NCBI GenBank assembly: GCA_028829895.1
Contig: CM054182.1
Coordinates: forward strand, 56,652,879-56,716,878
Source of the DNA: Sinotaia quadrata
Lineage: Eukaryota; Mollusca; Gastropoda; Architaenioglossa; Viviparidae
Direction: 5' to 3'
DNA length: 64,000 bases
Shown here: positions 38,923 through 53,500 of the stretch, piece after piece
How the letters are laid out: the number at the start of each line of letters is the position of its first letter
Position numbering within the stretch: position 1 is the stretch's first letter
Made by a program: the position numbers and the translations under genes
Notes under the pieces: generated by a model
Seen by the model: the letters and a program-made list of their open reading frames with translations, nothing else
Databases searched by the model: none
What the model was told of the DNA's origin: nothing

Positions 38923-40807
38923 TCATATGCGTGTATAACAATTATCTGAGGCATATGTAGTATTAGCGATTATAAGTGAACGATACCATTATGTTTACAT
39001 ATGCCTGATACATCTGTAGCATAATTATCAGTTATCATTGAGCAGAAGATACAATTAATCTTCTTTATATATATGCAATAACGTTGATATGAGATATGCA
39101 TCCTAATTATATCTGAACAGCATTTGGACCTAGTCATCTTTTCTAAATATTATCTAAGATAGCAGTAAACATAACTCTATACAAATATGACCTGACGCAT
39201 TTCTTGCCACACTTAAATTGATTATACCTCAATAGTAGGTAAACGCTAACAGTCTACAAATTGACAAAGAGGAATCATGTTATACGCTCTTATAATGTTT
39301 AGCACATAAATATATGTACGTAAATCTATATTATGCGAACACAAAATGTGTTCCTTGTATGCATTTATCACTTTGCTTTTAATAATACTTACAAAAGAAC
39401 ATTTAAAGTAGAAAATTGTAATTATTTCTGTCTAAATATAATGAATACTTTAGAAAGCCAGAATTCTTTGTCAATGTTATAGTAATTAAGTTTTCTATCG
39501 CTTGTGTTTTATGTTTAATGCATAACTTTGTATTAATATTTTATGATTTTGTGTTCTCAAAGAGAGTGTGTTAGTCTGTGTAATTTATATCTAAATTAGT
39601 CTTGATCCCGGAATCCTGCAAGTAATTTAAAATATAAGAAGAAAAGAATGATTCAAACCTCATCGAACAAGGAATTACCAATCTAACTAATCACCAAATA
39701 ACCACAGAGACATCATATCCATCAGTTCGTGATCAAAACACTCTACCAACTAAACATGTTTCCAGCTAAATACCAGTAAGTCAAAACTAGTGAATATTTG
39801 TGTGTCCACTGTCTTTAACAATGTAAAGTATGTCAGCAAAATCCATAGATAGATAGATATGTTATATGATGGGAAATTTTCCAATATATTTTATATATAT
39901 TTTCATGACGTGCAATTTTAATTGAATGCTATTTGTAATTCGAATGATGTGGATATTGTATAATGCTTGTTTCGGAAGTGAGGTCCTGAACAAATGAGTT
40001 GTGCATGGTGGCAGATTTACTGACCGGCGTTTGGTACTTGCGTCAATTGGGTGAGCGAGTGTTTGTTTGTTTAAATTTGCATGACCATGGTCAGTAAACG
40101 TGGCAAGGGATTAATGCAATGTGTGTGTGTTTGGGTATACAATGGGAAGCATTGTTACCGGACTGGCAGAGGTGGTCAGAAGTTGTTAAAAGTCATAATA
40201 GTATTAGCTCTAGGTAACTGGCTGGATTGAAGGTGTTTCTAGCAGAGACAGGTGTGATTTCAAGGGGAGATAAAAGTGATAGAGAATCTTACCCTTTACT
40301 TTTTTTCCAATCATCTCTTGGGGTGAGTGTTTTGAGACTGGATCCCTCCCTAATTGGGGTTGGTCATGGAGCAGTAAACCCTGGCTGGATAAGGTAAAAG
40401 CGAGTTTGTATTGTGTAAATTTATTAGGTTTTATTAGGATGCTATGTTTTATTTTGAACATGTTAACCTTTATTTCTTCCAGAGGCCTATGCCAGGCTTA
40501 GTACTTATTAATGGAGCAATTGACTGGACACTTAGACTCTGCAATTGCTTGTGTTTCAGGGTTTTTGGTTTCATTTTTTATCTCTATCTTTGATTTTAAT
40601 GTGGGATTGGAACCTATTCCTGAGGTGATATCCTATCCTATTGCAAATCTACCAGCGTGTTGAACATCACTCCAAGGCATTGGTCCACAATAAAAGCAAT
40701 GCCAAAAATAAAGAAAATAATTTATGAAGTCTATATCTAGAGCAAGGCTGTGCTATACCATCTCTACTCCATAAGACAAATTAACCTTTACAATAAACAT
40801 GAGGGGG
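38923..40807. other. Intergenic stretch between the YIG-like exon and the tRNA
   Basis: The left part may be a 3' untranslated region, but no convincing AATAAA lies near the stop. The segment 39960-40480 is somewhat less AT-rich and may contain promoter or first-exon sequence of PRMT2; no exon can be assigned. Confidence 0.35.
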
Positions 40808-40814
40808 AAAAAAA
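40808..40814 (-). terminator. Pol III terminator of the tRNA-Gly gene
   Basis: On the minus strand a run of seven T begins three bases after the tRNA 3' end, the usual signal that ends RNA polymerase III transcription. Confidence 0.8.
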
Positions 40815-40816
40815 TA

Positions 40817-40888
40817 TGCGTCAGCCGGGAGTCGAACCCGGGTCGACTGCTTGGAAGGCAACCATGCTAACCGTTACACCACCGACGC
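40817..40888 (-). tRNA. tRNA-Gly (anticodon UCC)
   Basis: The minus strand folds as a standard 72-nt cloverleaf. The acceptor stem GCGTCGG pairs with CTGACGC (one G-T pair), with A as discriminator. The D arm begins TGGTGTAACGGTTAG (A box). The anticodon arm TGCCTTCCAAGCA places TCC in the loop. The T arm CCCGGGTTCGACTCCCGG has a perfect five-pair stem and the B box GGTTCGACTCC. There is no intron. It decodes GGA glycine codons and looks fully functional. It lies about 450 bp upstream of the PRMT2 start codon and is transcribed away from it. Confidence 0.96.
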
Positions 40889-41336
40889 AATTATAACTGG
40901 GTTGTAATTGTAATTATACATACCAATGTATATCTCAAATTACATGAATTAGAAAATAGACAAAATGTTCTTCTAAATCCTTCCATTAAATAACAAACAT
41001 ATTTATTTACTTCCTATTATTACTCATTTTTTAGCATTCTTTATTTTTAAGAAAAACATTTTATTTTAAAGCATTTGTTGTACTACCGCTAATGGTCATG
41101 TGCCATTATAAATGCAGCGATATCACTAATAGCTATAAGCCTATATGTTGCAAACATATCAACTAATACTGTAAATATAGATTGCCACCTATTTTTTGTT
41201 TTAATATAATAGTTGTTATAACTATTTTAAACTTTTCTCCCAGTGATCACCAAGGTTATGTATTTACAGTATTACACGAATTACGATAACCCAAGGAATG
41301 GGCAGACCACTTAGATAACTAAAATTTCTGTTACAG
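40889..41336 (+). other. PRMT2 5' intron or upstream region
   Basis: AT-rich sequence ending in a good acceptor (ATTTCTGTTACAG) just before the start codon, so at least one 5' untranslated exon lies further upstream and was not located. Confidence 0.5.
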
Positions 41337-41340
41337 TCAA

Positions 41341-41514
41341 ATGGCCGACTTTGAAAACATTTCTTTCGAACAAAACTTGTCTGAGAATGAAGACTTTATT
41401 ACAGCAAAACAACCTTCAGATTTATTATCAAATCTATCAATTCAAAGTGCAGCAAAAGATGAAAGTGACATAGTGTATGCCATTTATGACTACGAATGTG
41501 TTGGTAATGACCAG
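41341..41514 (+). CDS. PRMT2: PRMT2 coding exon 1
   Basis: It encodes residues 1-58. ATGG has A at -3, a good start context, and is preceded four bases upstream by a splice acceptor. It holds the acidic N-terminal tail and the first SH3 strands (DIVYAIYDYECVGNDQ). The donor is CAG|GTGAAT, phase 0. Confidence 0.9.
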
Positions 41515-44500
41515 GTGAATGACTAAGTGAATTATTTATAGATTTGGTCATTTACACTTTTACAGGTGCATGATAAATAAGACATATATTGTGTAAAATA
41601 AATAATTTAAATGATATACTAAAGAAACATAAGACCTTATAGTTGTTTAAACAAAAAATGAATTTATTATTGTCAATGTAAATCTATTACAATATCAGAA
41701 ATAACGTAAATTTATAGGCCCCATAACGTTCAAGTTGGCAGAAACGTCAGTACGTGACTTTAGATCTTAGTGAGAATAATATAATCGTAATTTGAAGCAA
41801 AAGGTCGGATAGATAGTTTTAGTGGTGGAACAAAACTGACAGCTTTTAGGGGCATTGTTTCAATTCATTTATTAAATTTAAAACAAACGTACTGCTGATT
41901 CAGTGGCATTGTCATAATTTAGTTGAAAGGGAACTCTGAGTAAATACTCAGACCAAATAATCTTTTGTATTAATAGCATATTCATCATTTATCTTTAATG
42001 TTTTCCTATATATTCATGTACAGAACAGTTCCATTTTACCTCTAAGTTTCTGATTCAGGATTTATTTGAGGTAGCTACATATTTTATTGTATTAATTTAG
42101 TGAGATTAAAGTTTAAACTCAACTGAGAAGATATTTTTTTTCAATTTAATTCATTCAAAGTTACCCTAGCCCAGTGATTCTTAGTGCTTTTGTTTGTTTC
42201 TTTTAAATTTTGATACTGTCACATGCCCCATCACCACACACACACACACACACACAAATAATAAAGACTGATTACCTTCTTGAAAGTTAAATTAAATTTC
42301 AATTTATTTTTCCCTCTATATTTATACAACTTTTACAAGACATAGCAGTGACAAGGGATAGCCTTTGACAGATGACAGATGACTTTTAGTTTTATTCTGA
42401 ATTGAACACAATAACAATTTCTCTATTTCAAATGCCGCACATTGAATGTTTGCCACAGAAAAAAACCATTACATTATCATTACCATTAAAATGTTACATG
42501 CTTTGAATAAAATGAATGTATTATTTACCCTTAAATCTACTTGTCATCATTTATAACTGAAGTTGAAAGATATTGGATAAGACAACTTAATTACACAGGC
42601 TTGAAGATCACTAGGAGTTGGTGGTGAAGGCATTTTGTTTTTATGTTTTCTAAGCCAGAAACAGAAGCATATTATAAACTTTAGTAAATAATACGAATGT
42701 TTGCAAGAACTTTTGAAGAAATCTTCACTTGTATAATAATTAATAGTGGCTTCATGGGAACATCAGAATTGTCATCCATATTTTTGGCTTTGACAGTTGA
42801 TCAACTTGATGCTTGGAAAAATCTGACAAATCTCTATCTGAATAGTTCAGTATCTCCATTTATTAACAATAGAGATTTCATTTAAGTGATTGTCATATTT
42901 TTTTCTGGAAAAGAAAACACATCAGTCATTCAGTGTCTTCTACCTGGGAACTGAATTTTGAGTATATTCAGCTTTACAAAAGTGTCAGCCAAAAATACCC
43001 AAGTTTTTCCATCTACAAATCCAGTTGATAGTAAATGTTCTGGAATTTAGGATAATGAAGGAAATAATGATAATATCATATAAATTAGTTTTGTTATATG
43101 TCTTTATTTTAATTTACATCAGTACTATGAGGAGTTTAAATTTTATAGGAATATATTGCTCATTAAAACAGTTTATAATATTTAAGACACACTGATAAGG
43201 ATTGATATGAAAGTTGATTTATTTATATTTTGCTTTGGCTCTTGTCAATAATATCTCTATATTATTATTGTGGCAGAGTAAATTTGCCTATCCCTATTTC
43301 TAAACTTAATTGTTATATAAATTGTTAAATGTCAGAATGACCTGACCTTGGGCACTGCTTATGGTATATTTTTTTGTGTCAAAGTTGGGAGTAAACAATT
43401 TAGGTAAAGAATATGCCGATGCAATCCAAACCAGTTCCAACTGGATGAGTAGTTTTTCTGACTAATAGTCTCATACTTGCTCATAACAAATTCATCCAAT
43501 GGGGATGGATGAAAGTTACTTTGTTGAAGAAGTTCTCTATTCTAATCACTTTTATTTTGAGATAACTCGAATCCGATCATAAAGGCGATCATTAGCTTAT
43601 GGTAAGTTAACTGACTGATAAAGAAAGAATGGACTTAGAAATATTTCCTACATGTTTGCTGTTGATCTATGATTTGAATTGGAGAATGCTTTTGTAATTG
43701 AACCATTATTTCTGTATTCACTAATTTGATTACTTTATACACTGACTTGTGAATTTTGATCATTGCTAATATTTCTTATGCTGCCTCTGTATCAGGATAA
43801 TGAATATTATTGCAGGATTTGTAAGTTGAGAATGTGTGTAAGAGAGAAAGGAGTTTTAGAGATGAAATATACCTGAAATTTAGTGCTTGCCTTAAGTTGA
43901 CTTTTGCAGAAAGGAGCATGCATTTCTTATTTAGTAGTCTTGTATCTACTTTAGACTAAAGTGTACTGTATTCTACCAGATCATATTGGTGTGTATATCC
44001 AGCGTGTTGTCGAACTTATCAGTAAACATGTTACTGTAAATGATTCCTGTGAATTCAGTTTAAATTAATCATACTTTTCACTATGCTTTCATGCAAAAAA
44101 ATAATATATTTATGACATCTCTCTGGCCACCCTTCACTTGTTATGATTATTACTTATTAATTAATAACACATCACTAATTACAAGTGATTGAAAATTTTA
44201 ATTTATAGTTATTAATAATTTTCCCACAAGACCAGCATGTCTCTCACTTGTTGTATTATAAGGGTGTCATAAAACTCTACTCTTACGCAATAACAAGATA
44301 GACAAATAATTTTACTGTCACATATTGTTTTCTGTAGGTGGAAACTTCTTACTAAATTTATCAATAAATTTATAAAAATTTAATTAAATTTAACAATCAA
44401 ATGTACAAGAAATGAGTATAATCAAAAGAACATTAACATTTACATCACTTAACAGTGTTTGATTAACACTAGACACTCATTTAGTTTATCCTAGCATAGA

Positions 44501-47500
44501 CATGAGCAGTCACATTAAAATATATGTATAATCAAGTTTGTGGATATAATTCATCACAGAAATGAGAGTGGAGTTTTAGAGAGATAATTAAAGTCAATGT
44601 ACATAACCTTTTCAATGATGGCAGCTGTCACAATCATGTAGTTTGCAAAAAGGCATTGATTTCTTATTTAGATGATGGTCCAATGTACCATTTCTAGACA
44701 CATTACACAACTGTTCCAGAATCTTTGATGCACTCACAAAGGACACCTTGGAGAATCATCCAGAAGTTTGCATGCGCTAAGAAAGCATATCACATGGAAT
44801 ATTCTAGAATCTTCACGTGTGCTACTCAAGCATGCACACTGTGTTCCTTTCCACAAGTCACAATGAGGAATGTTCAAAATAATCTTCATGAATTCTCGAG
44901 ACCAAAGTCAAGACTCAATTTTTGCTGTATTGGCTTTTAATACTTTTGAACATTAGGCATTTATTAATATTAGATATTCTTTTTTGCTAAAGATATTGCA
45001 GTAAATGGATAAATACTTGAATGTTAATTGTAATTGCATTTAATTTTTAAAAGTAAATAAAATGTTACCTTAATACTGTACATATAGATATCACCAATAT
45101 ATGCAAGTTTAGAAACAAAATACACTATACCAGTTAACATATAATTTCTCAAAGATCAACAAATGCTAACTACAAAAAGAAAAAGAAAATGTTTTAGATT
45201 AATGAGTAAACAAAATTTACTAGAAAGAGCACTTCTTACAATAAAATGGTACTTACTAATTATATATCACAACATTTCCCCAAACTCAAAGATTCAGAAT
45301 CACACACTGGATAATGACACCCCAAATACTTATTCTTCTCTTTAAAAAGAAAAAAAATTATATACAAAACTTGTTTACTATTCCTATACAACACACATGT
45401 AAGTAAATTTTTTTTTCAGTATACAGTTTAATTGAATAAAGCCTATTTAATACTGTTTTACAGTCTTTCCATTTCTTAAAAATGTTTTTTAACAAGCTAG
45501 TATTAATTATAAACTACTTAGCTGTTGTATTAATTTTACATTCTTTCATTCAGTTCATAAAGTATCTGATTATCTAGTTAAATTTAAGTATAAACCAGAA
45601 TCCTAATGCTTTCTTGGGGAAGAGTCCAGTCTTGCTATCATCTTTGATTGGCATACACTTCAATTTTAAATCTTTAAAGATTTGTAAATCTGTTTCCCAA
45701 TTTTTGTAAGATTTATAGGAAGTAAAATGTCAGAAAATGCTTTTGGTAATCATTTTCTTTGCCATATTTCTGCCATCTCTGTTTAAACATATTTTAAAGT
45801 CTAAATTAGCATGCTCATTCTTTTATTTTTTTAATTCTTTTTCACTTTTTACAGTCTCATATAAATGACAGCATGCTTGCAGGCAAATTTCTTCTTTTAA
45901 TCACAAGCTCAAGAAGTATAATTTTGACATTAATATGCACTATGAATGTAATTGTATTGACACTTTTTAAATGTTGTTGTCAGTACATACACATTTTCAA
46001 TCACAAATTAATATTTTGAATGCCTTTGCTTCTAATTGTCCAGTTGAGCTTTAGAAAAGGTGATGTACTAAAGATCCTTGACAGAAATTCTGAACACTGG
46101 TGGTGGGCTGAGCTTAATGGACAGGTGGGTTATGTGCCCGCAAGTTATTTCACCACTGACTACCTACAGCAGATGTATTGGCAAGATGAAGAGTACTTTG
46201 GAAGCTATGGAAAACTGGTTAGTGCTGAGAGTGAGACAACAACAGCAAAACAAAAATCAGGAAGAAACTGAGTGAGAAAAAACAGAAATGAAGAGAAAGA
46301 GAGAGTGTGAAGGGAGAGAGATGGCTTATTCATGAACTATTAGCAATTATAGTTTGAGGTTTTTTGTCGCTTTATGCACAACTTCAAAGCCTAATGTGTT
46401 TATGGAAAATGCATTGTTTATGTTCAGTATTTGTTTGTTAAATTGATTGCTAGAAAACAAAAGAAACTTTAAAGTGCTTGACTAGTATAATTATAATTTT
46501 GTAAGTAAATTTGAAAAATTACTATTCAATATTAATAGATCTAAGAGTGTTTTTCCTCGTAGAGCACAAAAGAACTTCACTAATCCTGACTTAAGGGAAA
46601 TATTATTAGTTACCATTTAGAAAAATCTCTCTATGACTAAGTGTGAACCACTGAGCTTTTGAGCTACATACAAGGCTATTCATTTCAACTTAGGACCTCA
46701 TAGAATATCCAAGTTTAGATTTTCATGTCATTTATTTATTTTTTAATATTATTGTTTTATATTTTATTTTAAAAAATTATTGTGTGATACCAATGCCACT
46801 TAGTTAATGAAAATTATTATTATTATTAATTAAACTTTCATAACTAATTACAAGTGATGAGAATCTTAATTTATTTTATTAATGATTCTACAGCAGACAA
46901 CACTCGTCTCTTTTACTTGTTGGATATACGGGCACTGTAAATGTTTTCTCTCTTCCACAGCATTTAAGATAAATATTTACTATCTCATAATGTTCTTAGG
47001 TGGAAAACTTCTTACTAAAGGAAAAGACAAATCAGACTTTAATATATTTAGCGAACCCCCTTCCACCCACTTACTTCTCCAACAAAGATTATCAATATGC
47101 ATAAGGTCAATAAATTTGGTAAATCAACAGTCAAATATACATAATTATGACAAATACAATGAAATAGATTACTTGGCATCAATATTTCTACGAACCCACA
47201 TTTGGATAATTTCTATATTCACAGCCTTATGCATAAAATACAGTTTAACCAAAGAGTCAATACAAATAACAGGATAGTCTTATCAGAAATGGCCTTATTA
47301 TAGATAAGCAGTAATAGTCTATACATAACCTGATTCAGCACGGTTTTAAAAGTCCTTCGTGTGCTTTGCCACAGTGTCACAAATTATAGTTAAGTTCAAT
47401 TTCCACATGTTTCTGTCCTCATGTTGAAACTGAATTCACTGCTTGTTCTCCCAAAGTCAACTTGGGCCTTTTTCCATCTTATAGTTCATTCAAGCAGAAA

Positions 47501-50500
47501 AGCAAATGTAGTAATTTTTATTACTCCCTTGTACCAGAAATTTTGTCAATGTAGTGAGCATACTTTACTACCATATATCAAATAGAGTGTTGTGTATCCT
47601 CTTTACACTTACACACACCACAGTAGACAATTCCCACGTTCCTGCGTCTCCCCGGTCACAGTGGCCCATAGCCAGTGAACTAGTAGACTCAAACAACACA
47701 TAAAAATAAGCAACTGGAAAGGCTGTTTGCTCACATAAAGCTAATGGCCACCTTTCAAAACCGGACTTCTTTCTTGCCACACCAAATTCAAAGTGATCAG
47801 AGAATAGAATTTTCTACAGCAGGTAAACTTTTTTATCTCAGCTCATTGGCTGGTCTCTTTCTCATAAACATAACCATTTGATAATAAAAACAACTCACTG
47901 GTTTGCATTACATCAGCATTTTCCAACCTATTCTTGCCACAAGCGTTTACTTCAAACTCAGACACTTTCATAAATACCATCATAAGGAGTGCTTAAGGTC
48001 AGTGTCATGAGTGCCGGGTTAACGGCGCAAGCAAATGTAGAGACAAGGGGTGGTCAGGTTTGGCTTGTTCCGGTGTATCTCCAAGAAACTCATGTGACAT
48101 GTTCCAGTAATATGTCATGTCAAGATGTTACATAGTCACACAATGACAGACAACCATTGATGTTTGGGTGGGACCCAATTTTATTCTGCCATGTAAAGGA
48201 AATTTTTATTGGCTGTGCATGCATGTGAGCAAGTATCATAAAAGTGAGTGAACAGACGAACGGAACAAAACAATACAAATACAAATTCGTTCACACCTCT
48301 CTAAAAACTGTGAATAACAAGTTTGTTGAAATGGTAAATTAGGTCATTTATTACCAAATGTGGGGCACTACTCTTTCACACAGTGATTAGTCAAACATAC
48401 ACTTTCACTTTCCAATGTCATACACTTGGGGGGGGGGGGAGGAGGAGGAGGAAAATGATCTTCAAAATGTAAAACAAAAATTAATCATACATTTCCATGG
48501 GGGGATGAAAATGATGAACTTCAAAATGTAAAACAAAAATTAATCATACAATTCCTACACGGTAAATGGCACTGCTTTCAACAATGATAATTCATATACA
48601 ACATAGGCATATATTTAGACATTATCTTAGAGGTCATATTATACAAATAACAAAAGCAATGAATTCAACAAGAATAAATTAAATGTTTTTATTCTTAACA
48701 GTTCTAGATGCGCATTTGTCTTCTATCTATTACTCAGTAATGTCAAAGTTCCAAGGGAGATGACATAATCTCATACGTCACTCATAAGGGGTACTTCGAA
48801 GAGAAGATATGACGCAATCGTTGAGTCGCCCGACAGTGAAGACCTGCAGGTTCTAGGCACCATCTCAGATTTTGCTGCAGGGGAAAAATCTGAGCTCTGT
48901 TGGCGTGTTGCCAACCTTGGTAATTGTCACTGCTTTCTTGGTTACTGTGAAAAGGGAAAAAACCCAACGACATTTAGCATTACCAGATGTGTCATCCAGT
49001 GGGGTGTGTTGTCGTGTCTATTGATGCAGAAATTCTTGTGTCCATTGGGCACCGAGATGTCGTTCCTCCAACCGCAGAACCAGGATTCAAGCAAGTTCAG
49101 ACAGGGATTTGAAAATGGCTTCCCTATCGTTGACTGCATACAACCAATGTCATGTGCATAAGTTGTCTTGAAAGCGGACTTCCAACTTTGCCAGGAAAAA
49201 TATTGAAGCAAGTTACCTTGTCACTCCAACACTAGGCAATAGACAGATGAAAAATGGGTGGAAAGAGATATTCCCAAATTTCCTTTATGAAATCTCTGTA
49301 TACGAGAATTCACACAAAATGAAGTATGATGTCTTCACATAAATTCACGTTTTCAGCATGAGACTATAAGTCTTCCTTCTACCCTTATATAGTTTTACTA
49401 AAAGTCTTCAAAGGCTTCTAGAAGCTTTCTGTTTTGTGACATAATCTGTCCATGCACGCTTTTTATCTGCTTGCTGCATGTCCGTTATTGGCAAACTTAT
49501 TACACATCGACTTTCTTTCTCGTAAACACTTGTCACCATTCATGTGCGAATACTCTACATTCACTCAATATATATTTATAATTCTCCAAAATATATATAT
49601 TTAGCATGAAATGATAACACACACTGTGTCTACGTCTGTCTAATTAATGAGATCTTAGGTGAAGAATTATAGTCGCATAACATATAGTGCGTAATAACAA
49701 AACCAGGTTACTTCCCCTAGTCTGTTAGCGGTTTTTAGATCGTGAAATAAAATATAATTTTTTTCCATCCCTTTCCCGTGACAGTCTGGTTTCTCTGACA
49801 ATTTAGCATTTTCAAATTAACAAATTAAATTTAAAACATAACAAATTAAATTTTAAAATAGGGATAGGCAAATTTCCTCCATCACTTATTGTTTTATATA
49901 TTTTTTTTTTATATTTTATATTTCATATTTTTAGAAGCTTCATCAAGAGATGCTTAGTGACAGACCAAGGACATTAGCTTTTGAACATGCCATTAGAGCC
50001 AATGCACATCTACTCAAAGACAAGGTAGGATTAAAGTTTGTTTACATTATATAAATAATATTATAATTAACTCTGGCCTTTTATAAAAATGCTTAATGCT
50101 TTAAAACGAAATTCCTTTGATGATATATAATCTTGTACTGTTTTTCCCTTCTTATTTTGTTTTAATTTGAAATATTTAATCAATGTTTCTTATTTTATTA
50201 AACATTATTGCTTCTAATTTATATTTTTGAAATAAACTTTCTATAAATAAGTATTTAAAATCACTGATACTGTGATAGAGTTAAAGTAAATGTACATAAT
50301 AAACAGTCTTGTAAAGGAAATTTTAAGATTCATATCACACTGGTACAGTGGCAGGATAATTAATTTATTCTTTTAATGTGAATCAATTCAGGTGATTCTG
50401 GATGTAGGATGTGGGACAGGAATCTTAAGCATGATGTGTGCAAAATATGGCCAGCCCAAACAGGTACCCATTAAAATTTAGCAAACTCTTCATTGTTATT

Positions 50501-53500
50501 GTGCTTGCTTTTAATCACAAATTGAATGAAGACTAGTTACTGTTACCAGAATGTTTTCTTTTGAAATAGTGAAGGTAATAGTTTATTTTTTAGGATGTGA
50601 AATGACTCATCTTTTGTATATTTTCCATTTCTAAACCTATTTTCTCATTTGTCCACATGTGCCAGCATAGTCAGTGTAAAAATCAAGGAAGATTTTATAT
50701 AGTTTTCAAATATAATTAACTAACAGTACATGTTTAGCATATCAGGCATATGATCTCTATTAGTATTACTTTATATCCTGCATGGAACAGTTAGTATTAC
50801 TCAATTTAAACAAGAATCTTAGAATTTATTTGAAGTGTTTGTTGTAGAGTGTGTACATTGCAGTTTGCTGTACCCTACCTCCTCCCCCCCAAAAAAAAAT
50901 AGAAAAAATGTAAAGGAGAAAAATAAAAAAGAAACAAGATTTAAAGGTGCAATAATAAGATTATGCTCTTGCCATGTGACAAAGTGATTCATATTCATCA
51001 TTCAAAATTCCAGGTGATATTTTGTTGGGATTGAGAGGAGAGAATATATTGTACTGCATCTGAAAAACATATTCCGACAGGATACAAAATGTTGAAAACA
51101 TGCTCATGTTAAAAGATTCATAAAGAAAAATAAATATGCCAATGATTGAAAATTTAAAATGTAATAAATATGTGGTTAAAACCAATTTTTATACAAAGGA
51201 CAGCTGTCTCTAGTTTTCTATAGAGTATGCAATTTTATTGAGGGGTATAATTTTTGTCTAAAAATTTATGGAACTGTGATTTCCATAGTTTTCTAATTAA
51301 ATAATGTAATTTAAAATCCAATTTCAGAGATACATGAACCCATGCACTCTGGTCATGAATACATGCATTTATCTGCATATTGAACAAGAACATGAACCGC
51401 TGATGTACATACTGCATGGCCAATCCCATGCTGAACCTTATATAATTATAATGATTCCATATAGGCAAACAACTGTGATGTACATTGTATTAAGTGCATG
51501 ATATAAGTCAAGTCACATACTCATAGCTAGATCACTGCTGACTGCAAGTCATCTGCTTAAATGGGAAGGCAACTCTTACCAGACTTAATTATGAAGAGTT
51601 TCAAACAAACACTAAATTGAGAATGAAATCTTCCTGTTGGTTGGTACAAACAATAATAAAGAAGACACTTTCTAACTACCTACAAGGCTGCCATTTTAAA
51701 CTTTATACATGTCTATAAATATTTGAAGGCAAATTGTGCTGCCCTCTATAATCTCATTAGTAGACTGAGCACCTTGTTGTCATCGTAAATCATAATAATA
51801 TATATGAACTCTGTACTGCATGTAGAATATTTATGTAAGTACATTCATCATGAAAATGCAAACACTTTTGATTTCGATTAAGCCCTGTATGCATATTCTT
51901 TGTACATAAATTGGTGAAGCATGAGTTAGCTTGCCCTGCCTTTGTAAAACTTTGTGATTATAACTGTTTTCATGCCATCCTGATCTTTTGAACACTATGG
52001 ATTTATGTTAGAATACCATTATAAAATAAAATATTAATTGCATTAGAATTAACTCAGTGATACCTTCAGTTTATTTACAGCTCTGCATGTTGCTAACAGA
52101 ATTTTTTTTTTCTATTTTAATTTTTTTTTATGGCATTACTGATTTGTCTTATGCAAGGTTGATGAAAGATTTGTTAAAGTGTCATGAAAGCACATACATT
52201 GATGAAATAGTTGCTCAAATAACAATAATTCATATATAATTAAATTTGTTTGCAAGGACTGATATTATTGTGTTCAAAATAGGATTTTCTCCGATTTATT
52301 AATATGTTTTATAATAAGAATTAAGATAGTAATTATTAGCTCTGAGCATTTTCACTTTAGTATGCTGTGTTTTAAATTTGGGCTCTGCAATCATCATTTG
52401 TTTAATTGTATTTATTTTTTAAAAAATCATTTGCATGTGTTATATGTAATTGCATGTTCATTTCCATTCAGTTTTCTATAATTTTATGTTTAATAAACTG
52501 ATTTGATATAAAAATTATATCTTAGTTGTAAGATGTGAAAATCCTTTTGTCTCAGAATGTAGTCATCAAGAAAACTCTTTCATTTCATAAAAAGAACACC
52601 CTATAGTTGAAAGAGTTAAAGAAATAATTAGTACTCATTAACAGTAATTAGACTATAGTTTTAAATCTTGTAGGTCCTGATTTTCATAAAAAGAACACCC
52701 TATAGTTGAAAGAGTTAAAGAAATAATTAGTACTCATTAACAGTAATTAGACTATAGTTTTAAATCTTGTAGGTCCTGATTTTCAGATTTGACTTAATTA
52801 GATATATGCATGAATACATTCAAACATTTTTTGATTATGTTGATAATAAGTAAAACAAAATGTTGTGTATCCCAATGGTGTTTTCGTCATCTAATTCATA
52901 TTCTGTATCTGTTTATTTCTAAACCTGCAGGTTGTTCTTGAATCATTGTCTTCATATTTAAGATTTAGAGAGAATGTTTGAATGAAAATAAGTAGAATAT
53001 TTCATTGCTCTGTGGTTTGTTAAATGATATTTCAGTATAGATATAAAGAGATGATTATTCAAGATAAAATTTTATGATAATTAAATTACAATTAAAATTT
53101 CTTTTTTCCTTTGTTGTGAAACCAAAATTGTTCTTTTTAAATTTAACACAAGATTTACTGGCACTTTTGTTATGAGCTTGCAGCATCATAAGTGTCAACC
53201 ATTGATTGTGATAAAAATTAAAAATAAAAATGCGTATTAAATAACAAAAAAACAAACTAGTGTTTTTTTAAAATACATTTTTATTAAAAACCGTACTCAC
53301 AAGTTGACAATAAAATGCTTATTTGTTTGTTAAATCTTTGTGTTAAGAAATAAGTAGGTGGTTTTTATAAGTACTTTTGTTAATATGTAAAATTGCAAAA
53401 TTTTTCTTCATTGCTACAAATTGTTTTCCTTATCCAGCAGCACTGATTCTTAATCTAGTGTACATTTTGAACTCTGATGAAGTTTGAAGTCACTTCCTCT

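Larger units (their letters stand above)
41515..46043 (+). other. PRMT2 intron 1
   Basis: A 4.5 kb intron with a short (CA)n at 42235-42256, repeat family 2 copy B at 43269-44000 and one copy of another dispersed repeat near 44173-44400. No extra exon was recognised. Confidence 0.8.
46218..49934 (+). other. PRMT2 intron 2, repeat-rich
   Basis: A 3.7 kb intron almost filled by repeat family 3 copy 2 and by repeat family 2 copy C, which is itself split by a solo LTR. No additional exon was seen. Confidence 0.8.

Noticed and set aside
48782..49211. Minus-strand open frames of 63 and 89 codons
   Set aside because: Lie inside a solo LTR, have no retroviral or other motif and overlap each other.
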